Assembly: GCA_950106755.1 (NCBI GenBank)
Contig: OX467091.1
Coordinates: 28,413,538 to 28,477,537, forward strand
Direction of reading: 5' to 3'
Source: Climacium dendroides
Lineage: Eukaryota > Streptophyta > Bryopsida > Hypnales > Climaciaceae
Length of the DNA: 64,000 bases
The position numbers and the translations under genes were made by a program. Under the pieces are notes generated by a model. That model did no database searches. It was not told the origin of the DNA and saw nothing but the letters and a program-made list of their open reading frames with translations. Below, in pieces: positions 45,505 through 58,019 of the stretch (position 1 is the stretch's first letter; each line of letters begins with the position of its first letter).

Positions 45505-46060
45505 CACTATAAGAAAACTACATTTTCGGAAACCTGCGAAATCCTACATTTTGACATCTTTTTGGATGTCCACACACGTCGACGTTAATGTCACCAAAAT
45601 CCACGTTCGTTTAGACATGCAAAAAACATCGAAATTTTTTTTGGACATCCAACTGGATTTTGCTAGATATCCAAAAAAACATTGGTCAACAAGACAGCGA
45701 AAGGTTGTCATGTGTCTGCCATGTAGGTGCCATGTGGATGCAGGAAGCCACATAGGATTTTTTTTCATCCTTGCCCATCCATGCCGTGGCATCCGATGAA
45801 ATGCTGATGTGGCATGCCACGTCAGCATATTCATTCTACCATCTAAGAATTTGAATACTATTTTGTGAGACATCAATTTAGACGTCCAAACATTTGATAA
45901 GATGTTTTCTAAGACATCAATTCAAACGTCTAAATGTTTGCTATGGTGTCCAAAGGCTTGTTAAAATCATTTTTTGAGACATCAACTTAGACATCTAGTC
46001 ATTTGTTGTGACATTGTTTGAGATGTCAACTGGAACATCTAAATTTTATATAACGATGTC
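45505..46060. mobile_element. Possible CACTA-type left end with subterminal repeats
   Basis: CACTATAAGAAAACTAC at 45505 is the classic plant CACTA terminus. Downstream a GACATCAAYTYAGACGTC-like motif recurs near 45868, 45913, 45976 and 46020. No matching right end (TTTTCTTATAGTG) was found in the window, so the element may be truncated. Confidence 0.4.
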
Positions 46061-47269
46061 ACTTGTAACATTTGTGTACTTGAATGAACTATTCAGTATG
46101 CCTTTAATATGGAAAACTATACATGTCCTACATAATACAGATCTACCAAAATACATAATTTAAAATACAAAATACAACATACACAAATATACAATACAAA
46201 ATAAAACATACATAAATATAGAGTACAACATACAACATATACAAATACATAGTACAACATATACCATACACAAATATATAGTACAAAATATAAAATGTTC
46301 CATACACAATATACTCATATAAAATACACCATACATTATACTCTATATTTGACAATTATATCACATGGCTTCAAAAGCCACTTATTGTAATATTGTAGAG
46401 ATTTGAAGACCACTTTTTATACAAATGAAGTGGTGGGAGCAAAGACAAACCATGTGGGATATGTAAAATGTAGGAAATCTATTGTGGACTGTCTACCAAA
46501 GATGTCTTTGAGAGTGTCTCTGAGAATGTCTCCTAGGATGTTCCAACAAACATCAACGACGCTAGCGTGTGAGCTTGGAGCGACGAGCTTGCGAGCTACG
46601 AGCGGGAGGTTTGTGAGTGAGAAGCCCCCTAAATATTATTTTTTGAATTTTTTTTTACAAAAATATTTTTAGGCTCAGATTTTGTCAAAATCCAAAGAAA
46701 TTTTAGTATTTGTAGTATTTATTGTGACCTATGACCGTGTATCCTATAACCGTGGACTGTATTAAATTTTGTTTAATTGTCTTCAAATTCTTATTTACTA
46801 TAGGTATAGGTGTCAAACTTTTGTGCGACATTTGAACACTTGGTTCATCCGCTACAATAAAAAAAAACTATAAAACAATTTGAGTACAATAGATTGTTCT
46901 ATCATTAAAAGTGGCAAAACAAGATTTTAGTTTCAATATGGACAAAGAGAATAAATAAATACGGCGGAAGTTCAAGGATGTCCTTTACATTAGAAAAAGT
47001 GGTTCTCCACTTCAAGGTTACTTGAGTACATGGTAGGACTTCAAAATATGCCAAATATCCTTCTAAACAAAGAAGCTCTAAACATATAAGCTCATGGATG
47101 ATAGTAATGAGACATATTTCCAATTCTCTATACTTCAAATATGGTTTAGGAATTTTAGAATAATCATATTCAAAACATTCCAATGTTAATATATTAAAGT
47201 GAATACAATACATATAGAAATCACTTTAGCGCGTGGCTATGCCTACTAAGGAACTGTAATAATTCCTGC
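46061..47269. other. AT-rich and low-complexity spacer
   Basis: 46140-46340 is a simple ATACA/AATATAC-rich stretch. The remainder holds no recognisable coding region or repeat family. Confidence 0.4.
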
Positions 47270-48490
47270 TCAAACTAGAAGTACCTTCAATTCATTGAAG
47301 CTATAACTGGATGCGTGAATGAACTTGTTTTTGTTCACATCCATCTTGTAGAAGTACCTATACAAGTAGTATAGGTGTTTGCAATTCACATATTGCTGTC
47401 GACCTCCAATTGTAGAGATGACCATATTCTCAAAGTCTGGACATATGCACGTGGGAAACATGCCTAGTGTTATTTGGTAGACATTTTTGGTTTGCTCTAC
47501 CCCTGTCTCCAGTGACACTATTGCACCTAAGCCCGGACTTGGTATCAAGGTCACTCCTAGAATTTGACCTGTAATGTTTCTTGCACTCTCCCATTTATTC
47601 CGTTGTTCAATAGTGGGTGCATTTGCAATCCTTCTAATGGTTAGATTGTTCCTCACTCTTGGATAGGCATCTGGATTTTTTGGTGGTGGGTGGTCAAATA
47701 AAGCAGCCGTGAAATTTTTTGACATAGTGAACAGTTGTCTAGGCGACAATGTAGAGCGTTGTTGAAGTTAGAATCCTGCATGTTGCAAGATCAAAGTCTC
47801 CTCTTGGGTGAGGTGTGTCCCTAATAGAACTAACCAAACCTCGGGCACCTCTAGCCAATCAATTACCCACTTTCGATTTGAGGCTTTCACACATCGTAAT
47901 ATGTCATCCCAACAAAACTAGAAGTCAACCACTACCTCTTGCTTACTTCCATACTCCACTTTTCTACCTCGATATGTTGGAGCCGGTGTTCCCTTCTTAT
48001 CCCTTGCGAATTTGCCAATTTGGCAGTGCATTTCATATTGGACCTCCGCTGTTGAACATGACATTTAGCATTTGATTTGTGGCTTATCCTTGCAATATGC
48101 CACTGAGATGTGTCACAATCACTTTCACACGCAAGACTGACATGTGGAGCACTGTTATTGTCAACCTCTTTCTTCTCCTTCCAAATGTGGTATACGATTT
48201 CCAAGCCCTTGTACTCCAGGTAAAGTGTTCAATGCCTTTGTAATTTTTTTGAGGTCTTTGGTTCGTGTCACAGCCCTCAACTTCAACTCTTCTTTGGATG
48301 GACCAGAACCACATGCATGACCTCTAAGATATGCCTTGATAGTTGGTCATTTGCATCCAAGCACAGATACTGTCATCACAAGTGGCATCGAACAAGTTGT
48401 TCCCCCTTTTTCTAGACATTTGAAGCCACTTGTTATATACCATTTCAGACAAATTGCACGACGACATGTCCAGCATTTGTTCTAAATTCA
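47270..48490 (-). pseudogene. SWIM zinc-finger protein remnant, possibly MULE/FAR1-related
   Basis: 47270-47749 is open on the minus strand and contains a SWIM-type finger: CICPDF followed about 20 residues later by YVNCKHLYYLYRYF (C-x-C ... C-x-H), preceded by APTIEQRNKWESA. Further upstream on the same strand, fragments such as MSSCNLSEMVYNKWLQMSRKRG and CDDSICAWMQMTNYQG (about 48480-48310) and SQWHIARISHKSNAKC (about 48110-48060) look like earlier parts of the same protein, separated by stops and frameshifts. SWIM fingers occur in MULE transposases and their domesticated FAR1/FHY3 relatives. No DDE motif was found, so affiliation is tentative. Confidence 0.5.
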
Positions 48491-48875
48491 ATTTCTACAC
48501 ATTCCACAAAGGACAAGGTACTATTAGTAATTCAATTCATTGACCTCGTACCTTTCTATACTGAAAGACTACATACTGGACTATTGATGGAGTCCTCTCA
48601 TGCCAAGACAAACAATCACAAACAAAGTCATGTAGAAATACTTTACCATGTTGAAATTGAACCATACAATACATATCCAAACTCTTCAAAAAGCAAACTT
48701 ACTATGACTATTCTTTTAAGGAATCACGGAATCGTAAAGTGTTAAAGATGTAGGACCTAGACTCCTCTTAATTACACGTCTTGTTCAAGGATTGGAAATC
48801 ATAGAGGTCTGCCAAACACACAACAAGCTATCGTTAGATCTGATGGTGCGGAAATGGTGGGGGTTGTAAAGACAA
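48491..48875. other. Spacer, no gene
   Basis: Nothing recognisable between the SWIM remnant and the first GC-rich block. Confidence 0.4.
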
Positions 48876-48879
48876 TGAG

Positions 48880-49205
48880 GTCGTCCAAAATCCGGACGTC
48901 CATCGTCCAGGCGTCATGGACGCGGCCGGACTGTGGTCGGTCGGCATCCAGCAGTTGGTTGGACGGTCGTGGGAGCGGTCGGGCGGCTGGTGGAGCGGTC
49001 GGGCGTGACGTCGCAGCGGTCAGTCGGGTGGCCGACGGAGCGGTCGGGAGGGCGACTGACGGAGGGGTCGGAGGGACGTCCGACGGAGCGGTCGGGCGGA
49101 CCACCAGTCCACAGGTTCGGGAGCGGACGAACCGTCCGATTGAACGCCATCCGCAGGTTCGGGGTAGGTTCGTGTCGTCCGGGGTAGATTCGGGAAGACA
49201 AGTTT
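48880..49205 (+). repeat. GC-rich block 1 (GGAGCGGTCGGG repeats)
   Basis: GGAGCGGTCGGG occurs exactly at 48972-48983, 48992-49003, 49037-49048 and 49085-49096, with a variant at 49061-49072, in a CpG-rich island within AT-rich DNA. It ends about 215 bp before the ATG at 49419. Long open frames through it are compositional. Confidence 0.8.
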
Positions 49206-49418
49206 TAGGTTTGGGCGCGGACGGCCAAGGCATTTTTCCTCACTTCAACTCTCCTCCTTGGGAAACACCACCACATCGGATGTGCTACTGTTGCCTCACC
49301 GCGCCAGTTGTTCCTATGTGGTAGAGAGTTGGGGTCATACATCTTTGATTACACTGGAGGGGTTTTGAATCGGTCATTTACACACGGTTGAAGAGAAGAA
49401 TCAAGGCATCAATTAGCT

Positions 49419-52400
49419 ATGGAAGAAAAGGGCGGCATTAAAGGTGAAAGCAACAAGAGATCGAAACAAAAAGGAGCTCGTCACGAGCTCCGTCTTGACA
49501 TTTTAAAGGATGAGAACATTTTAGCAGAGCTTGAGTGGGAGAAGGTGGTCGATGAATACTGGACTTCCAAGTTGTGCAAGAAATATGTGAAGATGTATCA
49601 CATTAGGAAGTTGTGGCCTGAAGAATTACATGCTGGTCACACTCGGGAGTTTTCTTTTAAACCCGCAAGTTGTCTCAGCCCTCATTTTGTCCATCGTTCC
49701 GTAGAGGTGTGGCGGACTCTCTTCGGGGACAAATCGATGAGCAAGGGTAGAATTAACTACACCATAGCAAACATGGTGTATACAGAATTGAAGTTGGCTC
49801 GCAAGGTGGATTGGAGTACGTACCCCGGGATAGTAGAAACACCGTTTGTGCTTCCTGATGGCCAGAAAGATATTCCCGATACGTTTGTTTCAAAGGGACA
49901 ACTTCTTCAAATGGTTGAAGGCAATGCTACTCTACAGCACAACACGGAAGAAAAACGTGTTTCTATTCAAAACGAAGTGCAGAACATGAAAGACAAAGGG
50001 GAAAACAAGGAGGAGCGCCCCTTTGAAAGTAGCAAAATGAATGCCACATCAGCGGATCTTACGAATCAAGCTGACATTTCACTTCAACCCGAAGTGGAAA
50101 ATATAGAAGGTAATGGAGGAGGAAGTATGACGCTAGAACCGGATACCGGATGTAATACTACAAAAGCTTTAGCGTCTTCTTCGAAGGGTGCGGAACGAGT
50201 CGTGCTTGACACTCTACCGATGTTTCTGAGCCCTTTACCAATTGCATCAAGTGCGAAGGGAGAACTTGGTATTTTCAAGGTGCCATCTCATCCATCAAAA
50301 CAAGGATCGACGTTGAAGACATTGGAGTGCAAAGAAGAGGTTCCCTCAGAAGAGATGGACAGGGCAACTGCTAGAATCACTCGTCTTCTAGACAGTGATG
50401 CCCTTATGGACATCAGTACCAGGACTACAGATGAAGAAATTAACAGAAGTCCAAGTCCAGTTCGGAGTCCAATGCATGAAGTGCCACCTTCCCAAAATAT
50501 GAATGATGAGAACCTACAGAAGGCAGAAATGGACTCTCGGGAACCGGGCATTCTTAACAATGGCGAAGAGACCCCAAAGACGAAGGAGAATCCAATCCTA
50601 GCGTTCTTGGGTCCAGAGGATCTAAAGACTTTATCGATGATGCCTCCGCTACAAGAAATAGAGCACTTACTACAATGTTCTCTTAAATGGAAGACTTTTG
50701 AAGTTCAAGAAGAAGTTTAGCCTTCTGCAAATGAAGAGGGTACAACAAATGAAGGAGGCACGATAGATGAAGGGCAAACCTCAACCCCGTGCAACCGAGT
50801 ATGGAAATTCGGCGAACTGTTCAAGACTGCCTACTCTCTATCATGTACAGCTAAACTTGTAGCTGTTATGACACCTGCCCTCACACAAATAGCTGAAGAA
50901 TTTATGAGCATGACACCAGAGATATTGGAGGGTGCCGTGGCCTTCAGAAAATTCATTGAATTTACAGATAAGCTCCAAGAAAAGAAGGTGGAAAATCTCA
51001 AGGCTATGGTTGAGCTTCAAACACAAAACGAGGAACTCATGAAGGTCAATTATGACAAAGAAGATCATGATCGCCTGAAGGTCAAGTTCGACAAATTGGA
51101 TAAGCATTGCTCTATGGTGTTTCTGGGATAAAGACCATAAAGCCTTGAGACATATGTGTTTTAGTCTTCAAAAAGAAGTTGAGACTTTAAAGCTCTCGGA
51201 TGGGACGTTGGAGTCCCAAAACTAGAAGTTGGTTTTGCAATTGAAGACATCTGAGGACAATTTACAATGGCATCGGGAGATGTTGAAGACATTACAAAAC
51301 GACAAGTCATCTGAACATTGCAGGGACGGAGCAAGCCTCTTGGAGGCAAGTCAATCAACTCAAGAAAGCGATCAACTTTCGCTTCCTCTTGACAAGGGCA
51401 AAGCTGTGGACGAGACTGTAGAAGTCGTTATGGCCATTGAGAGCCCTAAAGTTGTGCCTCCACTCTCATTAGAAGTTGCTTGCACGCAAACGGTGAATCA
51501 TGAAGTCCAAGAATTAAGGCAACAATTGGACTTGGCAATTCAAGCAAAGAATGATGCGGAGTCTTCATGCGGAGAATGGAACACGTACAAATACTATACG
51601 ATATCCTTCTAATGAAGACCGGGGATCTACGGTGGGTGCTGTGGGCAAGGCACCTACAACAACAATTCGGTTTATGCTCTCAACTCATGAGGGGGCTCTT
51701 GAAGTAAGCAATGCAGTCGGACGAATCGTTGAGCAACGTGCAGTCTTCTCACCTGCGTTTGAAAGAGAAGTTGGACGCAGAATTAAAGGATCCCGAAGTG
51801 TGCATTACAGTTTGGGAAAACATGGATAGAATATTCGAGCGATTGAATCACGGAAGAACCTATGAATCAAACAACATCAATTGGGCGTTGGAAGCGGAAG
51901 AAGGATGGGTTCCTCACAATACATTGTCTGCTCATATTGTTCAATATGAGAAGCAGCTTATACCTGAAAGTGATCCCAATGTTCCTTTGATGAAGGAAAA
52001 GTGTTCTCTTTGCCAATATCGTTTTGGGCCTGAAGGAGGTCTAACTTTGGATTAATGTGGCCACTCTTTTCATATTCTTTGCATCCAAAGAGCAGCACAA
52101 TATTCCGCCCGTTGCCCCAACTGTCGTACTCCTTTGAATGCAAGGTTTTATGAAATGCTAGGAATATTGCATTCTATGGCATCGGGTCATGAATTCAACC
52201 GGTGGAACCTTCTACTAGACCAAGCGCCACACAAATTCCAAAATCATTTGCATTGGGGAAAACCAATGGTATGGCTACCAAACGAAGGGATGCATTCATT
52301 ATACATAGATCCTCAAGACAAGGATGAGTACTTCTGGATGACGCGGGACTTGGAAGTGGAATTGTGTGCCTTCAGGATCTCGGATAACGATGCAAAAGAA

Positions 52401-53069
52401 ATGTTTTGTCGTAGCATGGGGGGGCACTGGAGCACGCAGCACCAAAAATTCTTCCGATTTCCTGATAAGGAATGGAAGAAAGAAGGGCCAAATGACCCTT
52501 TTGTGGAAGTGGAGTCTAATCCTAGAGTCACAAAGCAGTACGAGGGGTACAATTCCGATTTGGTCGGGCGGGCCCGCATCTTTGCAAAGTTGGAAGAAGC
52601 AGCTAAGGTTCGTTGCATGTTGGACTTGAATACGAAAGCAATGACAGGGCATAAGATGGAAGAGATTGCTCGGGCTTTCGATAAACAGATGGATGATGTT
52701 ATCACCAAGTGGAGGAAGTATCTAGGGGGCGAACCTCCAATAGCTGATAAAGGTGTACCAGTTTGGTATTACGTGCAAAGCGAAGATAAAGTCATCCAGT
52801 ACCTCGAAGACTTAGTAGATGCCGCTCTGAGGACTTTAAATGCCCATGAAGTGGAGTTGTCTCCGAAGCGGAAGAATAAACGGAGAGTTGAAGAAGAGGA
52901 TGACCACTCTCCAGAAACTAAAAGACTATTTGAGAGGGTTGACATGGAAGTACAAACTGGAGAAGGACCCAGTGGTGGTGAGGCGATACCTCATCGCAAA
53001 AGCAGAAGACTCATGGCGAAGGAGGGGACATCTTGTGCTGCAGAAGAAGATAGTAGTACTGAAAACTAA
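49419..53069 (+). pseudogene. Accessory-type gene A: N-terminal domain shared with gene C, coiled coil, RING-H2
   Basis: Starts ATG 49419; 433 codons are open to a TAG at 50718-50720 and the same frame then continues to 51131. A frameshift near 51115 and another between about 51600 and 51711 are needed, with a TAG at 51223-51225. The last part is one frame (51711-53069) broken by TAA at 52053-52055. Residues about 25-140 (LCKKYVKMYHIRKLWP, HFVHRSVEVW, NYTIANMVYTELKLARKVDW) match the start of the gene at 61215. A coiled-coil segment lies near 50960-51100. A RING-H2 finger follows: CSLC, x14, CGHSFHILC, x10, CPNC, with the TAA inside it. RING-H2 fingers recruit ubiquitin-conjugating enzymes. 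The C-terminal third is unknown and ends in basic KR-rich stretches. Confidence 0.6.
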
Positions 53070-53435
53070 TAGGGAAATGTTTCGTTTTCTACTCTACATC
53101 TATTATATTAATACTAGTAGAAAATAAATAGCTTGTGGGGATTTTAATTAGTAGTTTTCTCTACCAAAAATTATTGTACTTAGGCTATCACGTTCATCAT
53201 AGCTTCTTCATAATGTACATCGAATCATAGGTGTATGCCACAAAAGTATGTTTTGATTTCCTTCACTTTACATGTATATCTATATATACATATTTTGTAT
53301 TCTCTCCCTTTTTCTATATATGTAGTTTTTTTTTGGCATATAAATTGAAGAATATATCTATTTTTTCATTTATTTATTTCATTGTTTGAATTCAATTCAA
53401 TATGTTCTATTTCAGACTCAATGTTATGCCTCATT

Positions 53436-53640
53436 TGCTTGCTCGGCCTTGTGGGGTCGGTCGGCCCTGTGGGGTCGGTCGGCCCTTTGAGGTCGGCCGG
53501 CCTGTGGGGTCGGTCGGCCCCGTCCGCTCGGTCGGACCTTTTCGTCGGACGGCCCCGTCCACCGACACCGCGCGGTCGGCGCCGTCCGCTGATTTCTCAC
53601 GACCGTTGTATTCGGCCTACGGACTGTGCAACGGTCAATT
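53436..53640 (+). repeat. GC-rich block 2, four 18-bp TGTGGGGTCGGTCGGCCC units
   Basis: Tandem units at 53450-53467, 53468-53485, 53486-53502 (variant, 17 bp) and 53503-53520, followed by further GGTCGG-rich sequence to about 53640. It is about 300 bp upstream of the hAT transposase start. Confidence 0.85.
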
Positions 53641-53945
53641 CTTATTTTTGAAGAAAAGTGCAGACTGGGCAGAGTATAAGAGTAAGGTTCAGGTCATTTG
53701 CAAGCATTCTTGAGAAGCTGAACGCTAAGATTCCCAAGGGCTATGAGCTGCAAATTGAAAAATTTGTATCCGTTGCTTGGTAATGTATAGTTCAGTGGAC
53801 AGGGGGGCTTTGGTTTACAAGGCTTCATACACAAATTTTTTTTCGTACATGTGATTGGGTGCAGGAATGAACGTACTATGCGTTTGAAATCGAAGGCCGA
53901 TATTTCAAGTTTCAAATTGGACCCGCAAGCTATTCATTTTTAAAA

Positions 53946-56900
53946 ATGAGTACAAATTCTCATCTTTGGTATACCATTCCATCCCCCGGCAAAGTGAAGT
54001 GTAAGGCATGTGGGCTGGAGTTCGTAAATCGGAAATGTCGCATGTTGAGCCACTTAGGATACGAAGGCAAAAATGGCAGGCGCGACTCAGGAATAAGCCT
54101 ATGTCCACGATTGACATCAGATGTCAAGTCTCTTTTCCTTCGTTGTGATGGGATGTTTCCATCCAAATCAATCATTGAAAATGTAGATGGTCGGAACGCA
54201 CTGATGGTTCTAGGCAATACCTCAAACGGAAGGGAGTCGCCATGTTCAACACAAGAAGACTCGTGCACAGCACCGGAACAAGCAGCTCTTTCAGCTTCAA
54301 GGGTGATTCCTAGTGCCCAAACATCAAGTGACCAACGACCTACACCTTCTTCTGTAACTAGGCCTCAAAAACAAAGCCGATTAGCAGATGGATTTGAAGA
54401 AGCCGAAAGACGGAAGTTGAATATGTTGTGGGTTAATGTCTTCTATTCGGCAAACATACCATTCGTGGTAGCTCGGACTGCAGCATTCAAAGAAGTCGTC
54501 ATGAGAACGGCTGACTTCAAAAGGCCATATAGTCCTCCATCGTATCAAGCTCTACGAACTAAATTGCTAGACAAAGCAAAGGCAGATCTTGAGGTGAAGT
54601 TGCATAAGAGGACTGAGGATAGTATCCGAAAGTTTGGTGCAACATTGTCTATTGACGGGTGGTCCTCGGTTACGAATCAGCCATTGGTAAATGTCATGCT
54701 TGTATCTTCCGCAGGGGAGCAATTTCTAGGATCAGTGGATACAAGTGGACATGAAAAGAATGCAGAGTACTTGGCTTCTATTTTGGATGAATTCATACAG
54801 AAGGTGGGGCCTCAAAATGTGGTGCAAATAACAACGGACAATGCTCCTGTGAATCTCAGAGCGTGTGAGATTATAACCGACAAATATCCTCACATTTTTT
54901 TCCAAGGTTGTGTAGTTCACGCCTTAAATTTATTGCTCAAAGATTGGGGAAAGGAAGCATGGGTGGAGACGGTAGTAACAGACACCCGAGCGGTTCTTAA
55001 GTTCTTTAGAAAGCGACACATGCCACTTGCAATATTCCGGAGTTACGAAAAAGAGTACAGCTTGTTGATGCCGGGGGAAACAAGATTCGCCTCCAATTAC
55101 ATGGCGCTTCACCGATTGTTGAAGGTAAAGGGTGCTTTAAAACAGTGTGTAACAGACCCTCATTGGCGAAAATATGCGAGGGCATTGAGGAAGAAGAAGA
55201 ATGGTGGCGAGGAGTCTACAAATGTGATAAAGATAATTAACGATGACCACTTTTGGAGGCATTGCACCAATTTCGTTCAGTTGCTGGACCCTGTGGTACA
55301 TGGCCTACGTGATTTAGATGCAAAGACGCCATGCACAGGCAAGGTTTTGCATATCATGAGGAAAATACGGAAGCACGTGGCGGATTTGGAGAATTCGCCT
55401 TTTAAACTAAATTCGGAACTTGCAAAGCCATTGAGGGCAGCATTCCAAGAGCGATGGGAAATGGTGGAGACCGATATTCAATATGCAGGAGCTCTTCTAA
55501 ATCCCTACTTGCTTCACGACAAAGAACTAGCAGACAATGGTGAGGCGATTGACGCATGCAAGCGTATCCTCATGCGAATTTGTAAGCGTGGAGAGTACGC
55601 TGACGTCGTGAAAGAATTCATGGCTTTTCGACATAAAGAACCGCCTTTTCACAATATGCTGGACCCAAGCGAGTCCAAATTATCAGCACATGCTTGGTGG
55701 GATTTTGAAGGTGTTTGTGGAAAGTTCATTGCTCCGATTACAAGGAGAATTTTAGGGCAATCGGTCTCTTCCTCTTCATGCGAGTGAAATTGGAGTAGCT
55801 ATTCCTTTGTTCATAATAAGGCTCGAAACAAGTTGAAAACAAAGAGAGCCATGGATTTAGTGTATGTGTATACCAATTCCAGAGTCCTCGCTGCTTCAAA
55901 GGAGAACGATGAGAAGATGTGGTACCGCGAGAATGCGGAGTCAGAGGAATCCGAGGGGCTTATGGAGGATGACGAAACTAGTGATCATGATGTCGAGGAA
56001 GAACATCTTCTACGGCGTGGAAATGAGGAGGTCAATGACGACAGAGGAGAATCGGAATTGGAACCAGAAACAAGTGATGACAACCTCAAATCCGATGAAG
56101 AAGAGGAATTGAACGAGGACACGTACGCTTTTTGTGGTAGACCGTCACAAAGACGAAATGAGTATGATGATGACATGATTGACTTGGGTACAAATAACCG
56201 AGATGAATTTGAATTTTTAGAAGACGAAGATCTACCTTCTATAGCGAGATTTGTAGATGGGAGCCGACTTCTAAACAACCATATCGTTTTGGCAAACAAG
56301 GAAGACACCATTGTGGAAAAGGCGGTTCAGAACGGGATATCAGTTACAAGAGGCCAAACTTTACAAGCAAATGAAGTGATTGAACGTGAAAGGTCTCCAT
56401 CCATACCATTAGGCCAACTTGGAGAAAATGACAAACTACATTCTTGGGAGAAAATGAATGCGGACAAAACAAGCTTCGAATTTGGAGAAAAATTGGTTGA
56501 TAAGAGCATCGAGGGACCGAGCTCCCTAAGCCTTAAACCGCTAGAGGTATTGGACAAGGGGGATTCAGGTTCGAAAGAGTGCAGAAGTCCGAATATGGTC
56601 CACAATGGCCAAGGCAGAAATGACAACTTGCAAAAGTCGCAACGTCCAACGAATAACGATCCTCCACCCGCTCCACACTCATTGTTGAACAGTGGAAGTG
56701 GTAGTACTACTCTGGGGGGTTCAGCGAGTTTTCTACCTACATTGCAAGCTTCCAACATTCAAGAAGAAACTGTGAAGTGGAAATTCACTAGTTTAGAGTG
56801 TACTAGTAATGGGGAAGATAAGACATTGGAATCAATGTTCAAGAGCATAGCAAGTCGCCCACCACAATGTTCTCAAAGGCTAGAGGACATGAAACTGCGA

Positions 56901-57341
56901 TCTCTGAATGAAATAACAGCGGTCGCTTGCCAACGGAGGCAACAGGCAAAAGAAGCAATGGTAGAAGAATCCGCTAAACCTAAGAAGAAATGAGTGATGG
57001 AGCCATTTGCTATCTCCCCAAGGAAAAAAGTACATGGAGGAAGAACCCCCTTGGATACACGACTATCCCTTCCAACTCTTCCCGCAAGGAAAGGACGATT
57101 GGCCGGCGGTCTTCGAGAACGCATCCTCGGTAAGAATTTCTTATGGAGGAAGGATGATCCAAACATAGGCAAGGGGAAGAAAGCTTCTACATCTACGGAA
57201 ATCAGAGGAAAAGAGAAAGAAAAAGTATTGGCTTCATCAGATGATGAAGACAATACTTTCGACGATGAAGACAATGGATGGATATCAAGAGACTATAGTA
57301 GTGGGGCAGAGGTAAAAGGAAATAGTGATTATCATCCTTAG
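53946..57341 (+). pseudogene. hAT-superfamily transposase (BED finger, DUF659, hAT dimerisation), two TGA stops
   Basis: One frame of about 1131 codons from ATG 53946, broken only by TGA at 55785-55787 and 56991-56993. A BED-type finger (CKACGLEF ... LSHLGYEG) is at the N-terminus. The DUF659/DDE core has SIDGWSSVTNQPLV (first Asp), ITTDNAPVNLRACE (second Asp) and the CVVHALNLLLKDWGKE motif. The dimerisation region (HAWWDFEGVCGKF, LGQSVSSSSCE) is cut at the first TGA and resumes NWSSYSFVHNKARNKL ... DLVYVYTN. hAT proteins have Arg between CE and NW, so CGA-to-TGA explains it. The remaining about 500 codons are acidic and low in hydrophobics, then basic, longer than usual for hAT. GC-rich blocks lie on both sides in opposite orientation, but no clean terminal inverted repeat or 8-bp duplication was found. 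Confidence 0.8.
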
Positions 57342-57744
57342 GAATTGAATCTTACATTCTTAGAACAGGTTAGATTAGAATACGTTACATAGATAGTTCT
57401 TCAAATCTTTATGATTTGAATTTCGAAGACTTTATGAACGCAGGAGAAATGAGGTTTGACATTTGACACGCATTGCTCTATAATAGGAATTTGCGTGTTT
57501 ATTTTGAAAAATGTAATAAACCTTTTTTATTCATTATCTTTGGTTGAATGGTTGAATAGGAAATTGAAGAAGTCTTCACTGCGTGTATTTTGGTTATTCA
57601 TTCTCCATGTACAAAACAAATAAATCAGATAATTTATTGGGAAGCGTTAAAAATAATGAACCTCAGAAAGAAAGCTTGCATAGAAACTGAAATCTGTAAA
57701 TACCAAATTACAAAATTGAAGATCGTGGTTGGCGGAATGGCGGG
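57342..57744. other. 3' flank of hAT gene
   Basis: AT-rich, no gene; likely 3' untranslated region. Confidence 0.4.
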
Positions 57745-58015
57745 GGGGGGGGGCACAACGGCAACACTACAGCAGACTCTCCGACCGCGTGGAAGGCCGC
57801 GGATGGGCCGACCGCAAGTCCGTAGCGGACTGTCCACGAGAGAAAGAGAAGAGAGGCAGGGGCCGCGGACTGGCCGACTGGGCCTACCGTAGGTTTAACA
57901 ACGGTCCGACCGGCGACCGCAACGAACAAGGCCGACCGCGCCGGACGGGGCCAACCGATGGTCCGCAATGGACTGTCCGACCGCGCGGATCGGCCGACCG
58001 CAGCGGCTGCATAAA
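57745..58015 (-). repeat. GC-rich block 3, CCGACCG orientation
   Basis: CTCCGACCGCG, GGGCCGACCGC, GGCCGACCGCGC and CGGCCGACCGC occur here, so the CGGTCGG core reads on the minus strand, opposite to blocks 1 and 2. It begins after a run of Gs (57742-57753). Together with block 2 it brackets the hAT gene in about 4.6 kb. Confidence 0.7.
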
Positions 58016-58019
58016 GGTG

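Noticed and set aside
45544..45876. 110-114-codon frames on both strands near 45.5-45.9 kb
   Set aside because: They overlap the CACTA-like end and its subterminal repeats and show no domain.
48854..49324. Long open frames on both strands through GC-rich block 1
   Set aside because: They consist of repeated RS/GR/PT-rich peptides from tandem GC-rich units; no family motif, and open in several frames at once.
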